Below, one piece after another: positions 1-8,192 of a stretch of 64,000 bases of DNA. The DNA comes from Nitrospirales bacterium. Lineage in GTDB: Bacteria; Nitrospirota; Nitrospiria; Nitrospirales; UBA8639. Positions within the stretch are counted from its first letter, which is position 1. Each line of letters starts with the position of its first letter. The notes beneath the pieces are model-generated. The model did no database searches, was not told the DNA's origin, and was given only the letters and a program-made list of their open reading frames with translations. The translations under genes were made by a program, and so were the position numbers. The stretch is taken from contig JAJEJG010000013.1 in NCBI GenBank assembly GCA_022828225.1, forward strand, positions 310,001 to 374,000. The letters run 5' to 3'.

Positions 1-168
1 GGGTTGGGCCGGTTGGGCTATGAAGCCATTCTCGCGCGAGATTTTCCGGTGATCCTGACCTTGAACTTTATCGCCGCGGTGTTGACGTTGGCCGGAACCC
101 TGCTTTCGGACATCCTGTACGCCGTCGTGGACCCGCGCATCAGAACGGGGTTACAGGGGGATGGATGA
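1..168 (+). CDS. Dipeptide/oligopeptide ABC transporter permease, C-terminal part (DppB/OppB-like)
   Basis: This is an open frame from the first base to a TGA at 166-168, cut by the window edge, giving about 55 residues. It contains a hydrophobic stretch followed by ADILYAVVDPRIR-like sequence (here SDILYAVVDPRIR), the usual C-terminus of the first inner-membrane permease of peptide/nickel ABC importers. The next three genes encode the second permease and both ATPases, which supports the call. The substrate-binding protein would lie further upstream, outside the window. Confidence 0.85.
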   Translation, partial: GLGRLGYEAILARDFPVILTLNFIAAVLTLAGTLLSDILYAVVDPRIRTGLQGDG

Positions 169-194
169 GAGGTGAATGGAGATGACCTCTCTTT

Positions 195-293
195 CTGTCA
201 TCCTCGACATTTTTAATCGAGGATCCAGGGTTTTTTCTTTGTCTGTGAAGAGAACGACTCTGGATTCCCGATTACTAACGTCGGGAATGACAG
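195..293. repeat. Two-arm TGTCATTCCCG repeat element (full copy)
   Basis: The left arm begins CTGTCATCCTCG and contains AATCGAGGATCCAG. The right arm reads CTGGATTCCCG and ends GGGAATGACAG, so the two ends are inverted copies with an A/T-rich centre. Related copies or half-copies lie near 3351, 12188, 21134, 21446 and 48306. It fills the gap between the two permease genes and can fold into a long hairpin. Confidence 0.75.
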
Positions 294-348
294 ATGGGAA
301 GTATCAGGATCAGAAGAAGCGGAGAGAATTCATCCTGATGAGGCAAAC

Positions 349-1326
349 GTGGAAGACGTTGTGACAAAAGACCCGGCGCAGTCCGCTGAGGAACTGCCGC
401 CGTCGGAAACGCCGTGGCAGGAGTCCCTGCGGTTGTTTCGCAAGGACCGGCTGGCGCTGGCGGGGGCCTACGTCCTGGTGTTGCTCCTGTTCACGGCCGT
501 GTTCGGAAAAGTCCTGACCGAATGGGTGGTGGTGTTCGATCCGGAAGTCGTCCGCCTGCCGGAAAAATTTCTGCCGCCGTTGACGTTTTCGTCCACCGAA
601 GAGGTCCCGGCCCATGACCGCCCATTCGGGGGTATCTACCTGTTGGGCACGGATGAGTTGGGCCGCGACGTATTCGCCCGCATGCTGCAAGGGTCGTTCG
701 TATCGTTGTCCATCGGGTTTATTGCGGTAGGGATTTCCTTGGCGATCGGGATCCTGCTGGGCGGGCTGTCCGGGTTTTACGGCAACGTCAGGCTCGGCTT
801 GGTCACGGTGGATACGCTCATCATGCGGTTTACCGACGTGATGTTGTGTTTTCCGACTTTTTTCCTGATCCTCACGGTGGTTGCCCTGCTCCCGCCCAGC
901 ATCTATAACATCATGATCGTGATCGGGCTGACCAGTTGGATGGGGACCGCCCGGTTTGTCCGCGCCGAATTTCTGGCATTGCGCAAACAGGATTTCGTGG
1001 TGGCCGCCACGTCGGTCGGGGCGCGGGACCGGCGCGTGATTTTCGCGCACATGGTGCCCAATGCCATCGCACCGGTGCTGGTCTCGGCCACCATCGGCGT
1101 GGCCACGGCCATCCTGACCGAGTCGGGCTTGAGTTTCCTCGGCTTCGGCGTGCAACCGCCCTATGCCACGTGGGGCAATATCCTGGCCGACGGCAAGGGT
1201 TTCATCTTCGACGCGCCCTGGCTCTTTTTCATTCCGGGCCTGGCGATCCTGGTCGTGGTGTTGGCCTTTAACCTGGTCGGGGAAGGACTGCGCGAAGCCC
1301 TCAATCCCAAACTGCGGAGACGCTGA
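349..1326 (+). CDS. Dipeptide/oligopeptide ABC transporter permease (DppC/OppC-like)
   Basis: This encodes an inner-membrane permease of 325 residues, the second transmembrane subunit of a peptide importer. It has an N-terminal membrane segment around residues 40-60, a periplasmic loop, then five further hydrophobic segments. The EAA loop (AATSVGARDRR, roughly residues 218-228) contacts the ATPase. I take the GTG at 349; another GTG at 361 is possible and neither has a strong ribosome site. It is followed after 3 bases by the ATPase gene, so the four genes look like one operon. The family transports di- and oligopeptides or nickel; the substrate cannot be told from the sequence. Confidence 0.9.
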   Translation: MEDVVTKDPAQSAEELPPSETPWQESLRLFRKDRLALAGAYVLVLLLFTAVFGKVLTEWVVVFDPEVVRLPEKFLPPLTFSSTEEVPAHDRPFGGIYLLGTDELGRDVFARMLQGSFVSLSIGFIAVGISLAIGILLGGLSGFYGNVRLGLVTVDTLIMRFTDVMLCFPTFFLILTVVALLPPSIYNIMIVIGLTSWMGTARFVRAEFLALRKQDFVVAATSVGARDRRVIFAHMVPNAIAPVLVSATIGVATAILTESGLSFLGFGVQPPYATWGNILADGKGFIFDAPWLFFIPGLAILVVVLAFNLVGEGLREALNPKLRRR

Positions 1327-1329
1327 TTT

Positions 1330-2313
1330 GTGAATAACTCATCCCCTCTCCTGGAGGTTTCGCATCTCTTCACGTCCTTCTTTTCGGACCAGGGGGAAAT
1401 TCGCGCGGTCGAGGACGTCAGCTTCTCGGTGCAGCCGGGACAAACCGTGGCGCTCGTCGGAGAGTCCGGGTGCGGGAAATCCGTGACGGCCCTGTCCATC
1501 ATGCAGTTGGTGGATTTTCCGGGAAAGGTGGTGGGCGGGCAGGTGGTGTTCAAAGGCGCCGACTTGCTGACCTTGCCGGACAAGGACATTCGCCGGATAC
1601 GCGGCAACCAGATCGGCATGGTTTTTCAGGAACCCATGACCTCGCTGAATCCCGTCTTCACGATCGGCGATCAGATCGGCGAGGTGCTGCAAATTCATAC
1701 GACCCTGACCAAACACGAGATCCGAAAAGAAGTCATTCGCCTGCTGGAGAAAGTCCAGATCCCTGCGCCGGACCGGCGCATCGATCAATACCCGCACGAA
1801 ATGTCCGGCGGCATGAAACAGCGGGTGATGATCGCCATGGCTTTGGCGTGCCGGCCCGACCTGCTCATCGCCGATGAGCCGACCACGGCGTTGGACGTGA
1901 CGATCCAGGCCCAAATCCTGGAGTTGCTCAAAGAACTGCAACGGGAAATGGGCATGGCGATCCTGCTGATTACGCACAACCTGGGCGTCGTGGCGCAGTT
2001 CGCGCAGGAGATCATCGTGATGTACGCCAGCCGGATCGTTGAACGCGCGAGCGTGCCGCAACTCTTTGCCGCGCCGTCCCATCCGTACACGCGGGCGCTG
2101 TTGCGTTCGTTGCCCAAGCCCGGCGCGCGGGAAACCCGGCTCGAATCCATACCGGGCACGGTGCCGTCTCCCCTGATGTATTGCCGGGGGTGCCACTTTT
2201 CCACCCGGTGCCCGGACGTGCTGGATCGTTGCCCCAACGAGGAACCGCCGCTCGTGGAAATTGCGCCGGGCCATGAGTCCGTGTGCTGGTTACATCAACC
2301 CGGGAGTTCGTAA
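1330..2313 (+). CDS. Peptide ABC transporter ATP-binding protein (DppD/OppD-like)
   Basis: This is a cytoplasmic ATPase of 327 residues that powers the peptide importer. Visible motifs are Walker A GESGCGKS (residues 44-51), the ABC signature MSGGMKQR (158-165) and Walker B LLIADEPT (178-185). The C-terminus carries the oligopeptide-transporter extension with the cysteine motif [11 protein letters not shown], a site often linked to an Fe-S cluster in this family. It starts with GTG, 3 bases after the permease stop, and ends only 4 bases before the preferred start of its partner ATPase. Confidence 0.93.
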   Translation: MNNSSPLLEVSHLFTSFFSDQGEIRAVEDVSFSVQPGQTVALVGESGCGKSVTALSIMQLVDFPGKVVGGQVVFKGADLLTLPDKDIRRIRGNQIGMVFQEPMTSLNPVFTIGDQIGEVLQIHTTLTKHEIRKEVIRLLEKVQIPAPDRRIDQYPHEMSGGMKQRVMIAMALACRPDLLIADEPTTALDVTIQAQILELLKELQREMGMAILLITHNLGVVAQFAQEIIVMYASRIVERASVPQLFAAPSHPYTRALLRSLPKPGARETRLESIPGTVPSPLMYCRGCHFSTRCPDVLDRCPNEEPPLVEIAPGHESVCWLHQPGSS

Positions 2314-2317
2314 CGCC

Positions 2318-3334
2318 GTGGACGTGAAGCCATCTGACCGACAGCCGAGCGGACACGCAGGTCCGCTCCTACAGGTCACGAACCTCAAGAAATATTTCCC
2401 CGTCCGGAGCGGCCTTCTCTCGAAGGTGTCCGCGTGGGTCAAGGCCGTGGACGACGTGACGTTCGACATCGAGCCCGGGGAAACCTTCGGGTTGGTCGGG
2501 GAGTCCGGCTGCGGCAAGACCACCGTGGGCCGCACCGTGCTGCGGTTGCAGGAACCCACGGGCGGCGACGTGTCGTTTGAAGGCCGGGACCTGTTCGCCA
2601 TGGATGCGAAAACGTTGCGGGCCACGCGCCGCCGCATGCAGATCGTGTTCCAGGACCCCTACAGCTCGCTGAATCCCCGCATGACCGTGGGCTCCATCGT
2701 GGGCGAGCCGCTCAAGGTGCATCACTTGGCCAAGGGCCGGGACCTGACGGAACGGGTGTGTCAATTGCTCAACCGCGTGGGCCTCAGGCCGGACCATTAC
2801 CCGCGCTACCCGCATGAATTTTCAGGCGGGCAACGCCAGCGGATCGGCATTGCGCGCGCCCTGGCGCTGAACCCGAAGCTGATCGTGTGCGACGAAGCGG
2901 TCTCGGCCCTGGACGTGTCCATTCAGGCGCAGATCATCAACCTGCTCAAGGACCTGCAAGCGGAGTATCGCCTGTCCTACTTATTTATCACGCACGATTT
3001 GAACGTGGTGCAGTACCTGGCCGACCGGATCGCCGTAATGTATCTGGGAAAACTGGCGGAAGTGGCGCCGACCGCCACCCTGTTCTCAGACGCCAAACAT
3101 CCCTATACCCAGGCCCTGCTCTCCGCCAACCCGTTGCCCGACCCCACGATCAAGCACGAACGCATCCTGCTGCCCGGCGACGTACCCACTCCGCTCAACC
3201 CGCCCTCCGGCTGCTGGTTCCACACCCGCTGCCCGCAAGTGATGGAGCAGTGCAAGACCACCGACCCGCCCCTGATCCGAATCGGCAAACCCGAAGCCGC
3301 TCACAATGTCTGGTGCCATTTGTATTCCGGTTAG
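2318..3334 (+). CDS. Peptide ABC transporter ATP-binding protein (DppF/OppF-like)
   Basis: This is the second ATPase of the peptide importer, 338 residues from the GTG at 2318. It has Walker A GESGCGKT (residues 61-68), signature FSGGQRQR, Walker B LIVCDEAVSALD and the C-terminal CWFHTRCP element. The frame is open back to an ATG at 2261, but that start would overlap the preceding gene by 53 bases. The N-terminal linker just after the start (PSGHAGPLL) is encoded by a GTAG-type REP repeat at 2349-2375, so it is probably not conserved. It ends the operon. Confidence 0.9.
   Translation: MDVKPSDRQPSGHAGPLLQVTNLKKYFPVRSGLLSKVSAWVKAVDDVTFDIEPGETFGLVGESGCGKTTVGRTVLRLQEPTGGDVSFEGRDLFAMDAKTLRATRRRMQIVFQDPYSSLNPRMTVGSIVGEPLKVHHLAKGRDLTERVCQLLNRVGLRPDHYPRYPHEFSGGQRQRIGIARALALNPKLIVCDEAVSALDVSIQAQIINLLKDLQAEYRLSYLFITHDLNVVQYLADRIAVMYLGKLAEVAPTATLFSDAKHPYTQALLSANPLPDPTIKHERILLPGDVPTPLNPPSGCWFHTRCPQVMEQCKTTDPPLIRIGKPEAAHNVWCHLYSG
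2349..2375 (-). repeat. GTAG-headed REP hairpin inside the dppF-like gene
   Basis: On the minus strand it reads GTAGGAGCGGACC, a short loop, then GTCCGCTC, that is a GTAG tetranucleotide followed by a hairpin. Similar units occur near 11432, 12368, 15056, 16937 and 25997. Here it is translated as part of the N-terminus of the ATPase. Confidence 0.65.
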
Positions 3335-3350
3335 CGACACACTCCCCCTT

Positions 3351-3442
3351 CTGTCATTCCCGACATTTTTAATCGGGAATCCAGCGTCTTTGCCTTGTCT
3401 TTTTCACCCTCTCCCACTGGGAGAGGGCCGGGGTGAGGGAGG
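3351..3442. repeat. Half copy of the TGTCATTCCCG element followed by a CTCTCCC hairpin repeat
   Basis: Bases 3351-3390 match the left arm of the TGTCATTCCCG element. Bases 3407-3442 hold CCCTCTCCCACTGGGAGAGG followed by GTGAGGG, a hairpin repeat seen again near 4037, 6601 and 6873. The hairpin lies after the peptide-importer operon and could weaken read-through, though it has no T-tract. Confidence 0.65.
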
Positions 3443-3485
3443 AGAAGACGGAACGTATGCCGGTCCAAATGAAGGCTAAAGTCTC

Positions 3486-3513
3486 TTGACAGACCCTACA
3501 ATGTACATACAAT
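3486..3513 (+). promoter_or_regulatory. Sigma-70-type promoter of the brnTA module
   Basis: The sequence shows TTGACA (3486-3491), a 16-base spacer and TACAAT (3508-3513). Transcription would begin near 3520, the A of the toxin start codon, so the message is predicted to be leaderless. The spacer and -10 region contain dyads (ATGTACAT, ATATAT, ATGCAT) where an autorepressor could bind. Confidence 0.65.
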
Positions 3514-3519
3514 ATATGC

Positions 3520-3807
3520 ATGATTAGATTTAGTTGGGATCAGAACAAAGCGAGGTCCAACCTAAGGAAGCACGGGATTTCTTTTGAGGAAGTCCGATCC
3601 GTCTTTTACGACGAGTTCGCAATACAATTCTATGATGATAGTGGCGCTGACGAAGACAGGTTCATTCTGCTTGGCATGAGCAATCAATCCCGTGTTCTGG
3701 TCGTCGTACATTGTGAGCGAGGGAAAGATGGTGAGGAACTGCGTATTGTTTCAACACGGAAGGCCACTAAAAAAGAACATCAGCACTATCGAGGTCATTC
3801 GTCATGA
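3520..3807 (+). CDS. brnT: BrnT-family toxin (type II toxin-antitoxin)
   Basis: This protein of 95 residues opens with FSWDQNKARSNLRKHGISFE, which fits the BrnT pattern of a WD near the N-terminus followed by N-x-x-KHG-x-x-FE. It ends with LRIVSTRKATKKE, the other conserved BrnT block. Family members are RelE-fold ribonucleases that cleave mRNA and are neutralised by BrnA. The stop overlaps the antitoxin start by 4 bases (ATGA), which suggests translational coupling. The start has no ribosome site, in line with a leaderless transcript. Toxin-first order is normal for this family. Confidence 0.93.
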   Translation: MIRFSWDQNKARSNLRKHGISFEEVRSVFYDEFAIQFYDDSGADEDRFILLGMSNQSRVLVVVHCERGKDGEELRIVSTRKATKKEHQHYRGHSS

Positions 3808-4022
3808 AAAAAGAATATGATTTTTCCAAAATGAAATCTCGTAAGAACCCTTACGCGTCCAGGTTGAAAAAATCTGTAACGATCCGTCTGAGCGAGGACG
3901 TGATCGAGTATTTCAAGGAAATGGCTGAGGCGTCGGGTATGCCGTATCAAAGCCTCATCAATCTTTATCTGCGAGATTGTGCACAGCGGCATCGCAAGGT
4001 TGATATCCAGTGGCAGCTATGA
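3804..4022 (+). CDS. brnA: BrnA-family antitoxin
   Basis: This protein of 72 residues shows the BrnA layout: a KKEYDFSKMK N-terminus that binds the toxin, then a ribbon-helix-helix DNA-binding domain (KSVTIRLSEDVIEYFKEMAE) and the helix MPYQSLINLYLRDCA. BrnA neutralises BrnT and represses the operon promoter, probably through the dyads around 3502-3520. The start overlaps the toxin stop. Confidence 0.93.
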   Translation: MKKEYDFSKMKSRKNPYASRLKKSVTIRLSEDVIEYFKEMAEASGMPYQSLINLYLRDCAQRHRKVDIQWQL

Positions 4023-4032
4023 CGGACCCTCG

Positions 4033-4160
4033 CCCCGACCCCCTCACCCCAGCCCTCTCCCTATTTCCCGCTTAATGCAGGAAATAAGGGGAGAGGGAGT
4101 TCCCCTCCTTTGTAAGCCTGTCCTGAGCTTGTCGAAGGGGAGGGGTAAGGGGAGGTAGAG
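4033..4160. repeat. Composite of three repeat families, one nested in another
   Basis: Bases 4037-4098 are a CTCTCCC hairpin repeat. Bases 4102-4160 are the CCCCTCCTTTGTAAGG-GGTAGAG element, interrupted at about 4115-4137 by the short CCTGTCCTGAGC-TCGAAGG repeat that also lies inside three genes in this window. The nesting shows that the short repeat inserted after the larger element. No gene is visible in this gap. Confidence 0.7.
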
Positions 4161-4207
4161 CCTAGGCAAGCCGCTTGTTGTATTCGTTGCCGGCGACCTC
4201 GCATCCG

Positions 4208-5410
4208 CTACATCCTGAGGACAACGGAGAACGCGCTGAACAATCCGAACGCGCTTGAATACTCGATGCGTGACGGAGAGTGGGATCTTCCGTCTATGAA
4301 GCTTTCTCCCAAGCTCGCGTAGCGCATCTTCGGGGTATGAGACAGGTATTCGATTCCTGTCCCAAGCTGAAAGGTGACTTTCTCCAGGCACGTGACACTC
4401 AGCGCCGTTTGGAAATTGAGGGTCGTGGCGATTGCAGAATCGCTTGTTTTCCAATCGGTCGGGGCGTCGATAGCGTCGGGCACTGATCGTATTAGCGTCC
4501 TTTGGGACCCGTCGTATTCGGCATCCAGGTAATACACCCCCAGCCTGCCGTCGAACGTGAAACGCCAGCGCTCCTTGAACGGAAGGTCGAAGCGGGTGCC
4601 GATGACCCCGCCGTAATACCCGGCTTTCAGGGTTTCTTTCAGGGTCACGCTGTTGATCTCCGGCGGACGGTTGGATTCGTAGGCGAACGTCTCGGACTCC
4701 TGATTCAGCCTCTTGTAACTCGGCCCGATGAAAAAGGAAGTTCTGGATTGGCCCGGCTGACCGAAAAACATTCCGGTCACAAGATCGACGCCATGAAAGT
4801 CAACCTCCCTTTGTGTGCTGATGCGTATGGGATCGCCCCACGCGAAAATGGGACTGCCGGGCATGGGCCCGGGCATCGCACCGCCATCGATCTTTCCAAC
4901 CCAACCGACCGCCCTGACGTCCGGGTTGTCTTTTATCAGATCCAGGAGATACCGCGACGTCTCCCGCGTAAGGCACACGCCAAATTCCGTTCCTTGTGGA
5001 CAATACGTTTTGACGAACTGCTCTCGTGTCTCAGTCCATGGGGCCGGATCCTCGCTGTAGTCGTTGACGTGCGTAGAACTGTAAAACGTGAGAAACCCGC
5101 TCAATTCGGTGAACAGGTTTTTCCCGAAGGCGTCGTAGTTGCTGCCGATTGCCAGGTTGACCAGCGGCCCGGCCTGGAATGAGGCGTCGTAGTGGTCGAG
5201 AAAGCCGACGGCCTCTTCCCGGCCGTTCGTCCTGATGAACGGGCTCGACTCCGACATGTCCAGAAAATACACGCCGCCGCCCGCCCTGGCGTAAAACTTT
5301 TCCGTCAGGGTGTCGTCCGAGGCCGCATGTGCCGGAGCACAGAACAGGAGAATAACGGGGAGCAGCACAACGGCCCGGGGGGTCGGAAACTTTCTTATTA
5401 AAGAATGCAT
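4208..5410 (-). CDS. Predicted outer-membrane beta-barrel protein, unknown function
   Basis: This protein of 400 residues has a clear signal peptide (hydrophobic VVLLPVILLFCAPAHA, cleavage near residue 29). It continues with many short alternating strands rich in G, Y, F and T, such as FYARAGGGVYFLD, AGYYGGVIGTRFDL and FDGRLGVYYLDAEY, typical of porin-like barrels. The last strand ends in FSVVLRM rather than the usual terminal aromatic residue. A good ribosome site (GGAGG) precedes the ATG. I do not recognise a named family. It stands alone between repeat-filled gaps. Confidence 0.7.
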   Translation of the reverse strand: MHSLIRKFPTPRAVVLLPVILLFCAPAHAASDDTLTEKFYARAGGGVYFLDMSESSPFIRTNGREEAVGFLDHYDASFQAGPLVNLAIGSNYDAFGKNLFTELSGFLTFYSSTHVNDYSEDPAPWTETREQFVKTYCPQGTEFGVCLTRETSRYLLDLIKDNPDVRAVGWVGKIDGGAMPGPMPGSPIFAWGDPIRISTQREVDFHGVDLVTGMFFGQPGQSRTSFFIGPSYKRLNQESETFAYESNRPPEINSVTLKETLKAGYYGGVIGTRFDLPFKERWRFTFDGRLGVYYLDAEYDGSQRTLIRSVPDAIDAPTDWKTSDSAIATTLNFQTALSVTCLEKVTFQLGTGIEYLSHTPKMRYASLGESFIDGRSHSPSRIEYSSAFGLFSAFSVVLRM

Positions 5411-5525
5411 GGCAACCTCCGAAGGGGTGCATGGATGGTTTTATTGTCAATCCGACGCTGCAATGCTGACATAAAATGAAATAATGTCAGCAAAAAACGG
5501 TTTACTGTCATCTCCGCATGTTTTT

Positions 5526-5578
5526 CTGTCATCCCTGTATGTGTTCACTAATTCGTTGACAATTTTTGCCTCTTCTTC
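5526..5578 (-). repeat. Shared 50-bp element upstream of a gene (copy 1)
   Basis: Read on the minus strand this contains TTGTCAACGAATTAGTGA, CACATACAGG and ATGACAG. A near-identical stretch lies at 48434-48483 on the plus strand. Both copies lie upstream of a gene in the same relative orientation. TGTCA and TGACA form an inverted pair. It may be a mobile repeat or carry promoter activity. Confidence 0.6.
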
Positions 5579-5695
5579 CCCTCCTTTGTAAGGAGGGGCG
5601 AGGGGAGGTAGAGCTTGCGGCTATCATGGCGACTCCTGCTCCGTGCACGGTTGACTCTACCCCTCCTATCCTCCCCTTACAAAGAAAGGGGAGGG
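5577..5695. repeat. REPIN-like pair of CCCCTCC hairpins (inverted)
   Basis: The left unit is CCCCTCCTT, loop TGT, AAGGAGGGG, followed by AGGGGAGGTAGAG. The right unit is its inverted counterpart, beginning CTCTACCCCTCC and ending in CCCCTTAC-AAAGGGGAGG. Two hairpins facing each other through GTAGAG resemble REPINs, the doublets spread by REP-associated tyrosine transposases. No such transposase lies in the window. Confidence 0.7.
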
Positions 5696-5735
5696 AAATG
5701 AGGCCATTCCCACAAACGTGTCGGATGACGTGCGG

Positions 5736-6557
5736 CTAATCCGGCGTGCTTGTTGTCCATTCCTGTTTCCACTCGAACACGTTGCGTTCGATGAAGACGA
5801 AGGCGGCGATCCAGAGAAAGGCGTCCCAGAAATCGAGAAAGGTGCCGAAGAGTCCCCAATATCCCGCGGCGGCCACGACAACGGCATAGAGCGGATACTT
5901 GGCGAGCCGGCTTGCGGTGGCAAACCAGCCCGGGAATAACCCTTTGACGTCAGGCCGCACGTCAAGCTCCAACAAGGCCACGATCAGGAGCCAGGTGCCG
6001 GAGTTCACGACGTCCACCCAGGCCAGCCGGGTCGCCTGCGCCAGCGCGCCGGCTTCGGCCAGTGTCCGGGTCTGCTCGTTGACGAACAGTACTCCGGTGA
6101 GCCCGGCACAGTTGCCCGCGGTCAGGGTCCGGTATTCGTCGAGTCCAACGAGCAAGGAGAACGGCTGCATCGCAAAGGCGCAGGCGTCCGCGACGCCGGC
6201 CGGCACGTACAAGCCGAAGCCGAGCGCCTTGCCGAGATAGCCGGTAAAGGCATACACGATGACCACATAGCATAGAACACGAAGGCCCCTGATGACGGTG
6301 CCGATGGGGCGTGCCAATATTTCCTCGGAAAGCTGGCAGGTTTCAAGTTCGAACAGCAGCAACAGGATCACCCACGCGGCGGTGTCGATGCTGGCCGCAA
6401 ACCCTTCGATGATCCGCGCGAACGGCAGGCCGTCTTGAAAGACGTGGGCGGCCGCTTCCCACTCGTCCTTGAAGAACAGCGCCACGTTGGCGATCAGCGC
6501 CGCGTACACCAGAAATTTGACAACGGAAAACCAATCGCGTCTGTTCATGTGGAGCAT
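5736..6557 (-). CDS. Multi-pass inner-membrane protein, unknown function
   Basis: This protein of 273 residues has about six hydrophobic segments, near residues 12-28, 52-70, 88-106, 165-180, 205-225 and 230-245. The first loop holds FFKDEWEAAAHVF, and an acidic ELETCQLSEE stretch follows the second segment. I recognise no domain. The ATG at 6557 is one option; a second ATG three codons later gives MNRRDWFSVVKF. It is divergent from the MEMO-family gene and flanked by repeats on both sides. Confidence 0.65.
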   Translation of the reverse strand: MLHMNRRDWFSVVKFLVYAALIANVALFFKDEWEAAAHVFQDGLPFARIIEGFAASIDTAAWVILLLLFELETCQLSEEILARPIGTVIRGLRVLCYVVIVYAFTGYLGKALGFGLYVPAGVADACAFAMQPFSLLVGLDEYRTLTAGNCAGLTGVLFVNEQTRTLAEAGALAQATRLAWVDVVNSGTWLLIVALLELDVRPDVKGLFPGWFATASRLAKYPLYAVVVAAAGYWGLFGTFLDFWDAFLWIAAFVFIERNVFEWKQEWTTSTPD

Positions 6558-6597
6558 CTGGTCGCGTATGTTTGTGTTGATGTATGCATTGACAGAT

Positions 6598-6787
6598 CCC
6601 CCTCACCCCAGCCCTCTCCCTCAAGGGGAGAGGGAGGCTTCTTCGTTCCCCTCCTTTGTAAGGAGGGGCGAGGGGAGGTAGAGAGTCCGTTGTTGGTGAA
6701 CGACGGAGAGTCGATGCTTCAGAGAGCAACTGTGCTAGGATGACTCTACCCCACCTGACCTCCCCTTACAAAGGGGAGGAAAAGAAC
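6598..6787. repeat. CTCTCCC hairpin plus REPIN-like CCCCTCC pair
   Basis: Bases 6601-6635 are a CTCTCCC hairpin repeat (CCCTCTCCCTCAAGGGGAGA). Bases 6647-6684 are a CCCCTCC hairpin ending in GTAGAG, and 6741-6785 is the inverted partner. The gap between the membrane-protein gene and the MEMO-family gene (6558-6941) is almost wholly repeat. Confidence 0.7.
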
Positions 6788-6869
6788 ACGATCGTTGTGT
6801 CCTGAAGCCCTGCCTTGCGGGAGCGGAAGGCCGGTCCGTATAATCGCCAATTCGTGCGCAATGAGCCTG

Positions 6870-6907
6870 GCGTTCTCCCTCTGGGAGAGGGTTGGGGTGA
6901 GGGGGCG
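6870..6907. repeat. CTCTCCC hairpin repeat upstream of the MEMO-family gene
   Basis: Bases 6873-6907 contain TCTCCCTCTGGGAGAGG followed by GGGGTGAGGGGGCG, the same family as 3407-3442. It ends 35 bases before the chosen start of the next gene, which is one reason not to extend that gene upstream. Confidence 0.65.
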
Positions 6908-6941
6908 TAGCTGCAATGATACCGAACCAACGGGAGTGTAC

Positions 6942-8192
6942 ATGACAGAGCAGGGCAACAATCCGAAACCGTACCCGGCGCTTCGCAATATTCAGTATTC
7001 GCCCATGAAGGAGGGTGAGGAACACTATATCATCTTATGGGACCCCTCCGGGTTGAGTGCGGAAAAACTCATCATTCCGCTCAACTTGTTCTACCTGTTT
7101 CAATTTCTTGACGGAGAGCATTCCCCCGAACAAATCGGCGTCGAATACCTGAAAAAATACGGCGAGTTCCTGTTGCCGGACAAGATTGACCGGCTCATTG
7201 CCGACCTGGACGAAAAGCTGTTTCTGGAAGGCGAGCGCTACGAGGCGGCGAAAGCCGCGGCGCTGAAGGCGTATCGTGAGGCGCCGGCGCGGAAACCCCG
7301 CTTCGCCGGCAAGAGTTACGAAGCCGATCCGCAAAAACTCCGCGAACAGATTGCCGGATTCTTCACGTCCAAGGAAGGACCGAGCCCGGATCCATCCGAG
7401 AATCAGGGAAAATTGATCAAGGGGCTGGTGGCGCCGAATTACGACGTGAACGTGGCCGGGCCGCTCTATGCATGGGCCTATAAGGAATTGCGAGAGGCGG
7501 AGGCGCCGGACGTGTATATTCTCCTGGGGACCGCCCACGCCGGGTTGGCGGAGCCGGTGGCCGTGACGGACAAGGATTTCGAAAGCCCGCTGGGAGTCGT
7601 GCCGGTCAATCGACCGATCATGGAGTATCTCCGGTCCAAGGGGGGCGATGCGTGGTTCGCGGATGAATTGCGGCATGAAACGGAACACAGCATCGAATTT
7701 CAGCTACCCTTTCTGCAGGAAACCGTGGGCGCGCGGCAGTCCATCTCCATGGTCCCGGTCCTGACTTCGTTTCCGCCGGGGTGTTGGATCGATCCGGACC
7801 TCAAGGACGTGGCCGACCAGGTCGAACGATTCGTGTCGGTGTTGAAAGACGCGATTGCCGCGTCGGGCCGGAAGGTCTGCCTCATCGCCGGCGCGAACCT
7901 CGCGCATATCGGCCTGCGTTACGGCGATGACAAGGCCCCCACGGATTTTTCGTTCCATCGTTGCATGCAAACCGATTTGGAAATGCTGAAACACGTGGAA
8001 AACGTCGATGCTCAGGGCTTTGCCGAGTTTCTCCTCAAGGAACAGGATCGCCGCCACGTATTGGGTTTCTCGGCGATGTACCTGCTTTTGCGGGTGATCG
8101 AGGCGGAAAAAGGAGAGGTCTTGCGCTACGATCGGGAGATCGTGGATCAGTTCAACTCGACTGTCACCTACGCCAGCGCCGCGTTCTTTTAA
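6942..8192 (+). CDS. MEMO1-family protein (AmmeMemoRadiSam system protein B type)
   Basis: This encodes 416 residues. The C-terminal two thirds match the MEMO family: GLVAPNYDVNVAGPLYAWAY, ILLGTAHAGLAEPVAVTDKDF, RHETEHSIEFQLPFLQ and a late AGANLAHIGLRYGD block. In this fold related to LigB-type dioxygenases, the histidines and Asp/Glu are the expected metal or substrate ligands. An extra N-terminal domain of about 150 residues precedes it. ATG 6942 follows a GGGAG ribosome site. The open frame runs 49 codons further upstream but through repeat DNA. The stop codon overlaps the first bases of a MITE. The AMMECR1 and radical-SAM partners are not in the window. Confidence 0.85.
   Translation: MTEQGNNPKPYPALRNIQYSPMKEGEEHYIILWDPSGLSAEKLIIPLNLFYLFQFLDGEHSPEQIGVEYLKKYGEFLLPDKIDRLIADLDEKLFLEGERYEAAKAAALKAYREAPARKPRFAGKSYEADPQKLREQIAGFFTSKEGPSPDPSENQGKLIKGLVAPNYDVNVAGPLYAWAYKELREAEAPDVYILLGTAHAGLAEPVAVTDKDFESPLGVVPVNRPIMEYLRSKGGDAWFADELRHETEHSIEFQLPFLQETVGARQSISMVPVLTSFPPGCWIDPDLKDVADQVERFVSVLKDAIAASGRKVCLIAGANLAHIGLRYGDDKAPTDFSFHRCMQTDLEMLKHVENVDAQGFAEFLLKEQDRRHVLGFSAMYLLLRVIEAEKGEVLRYDREIVDQFNSTVTYASAAFF

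Noticed and set aside
176-364. A 62-residue frame between the permease genes
   Set aside because: It is encoded by the two-arm TGTCATTCCCG repeat and overlaps the next permease start.
6795-6941. Upstream start for the MEMO-family gene
   Set aside because: The extra 49 codons run through a CTCTCCC hairpin repeat, and ATG 6942 has a good ribosome site.
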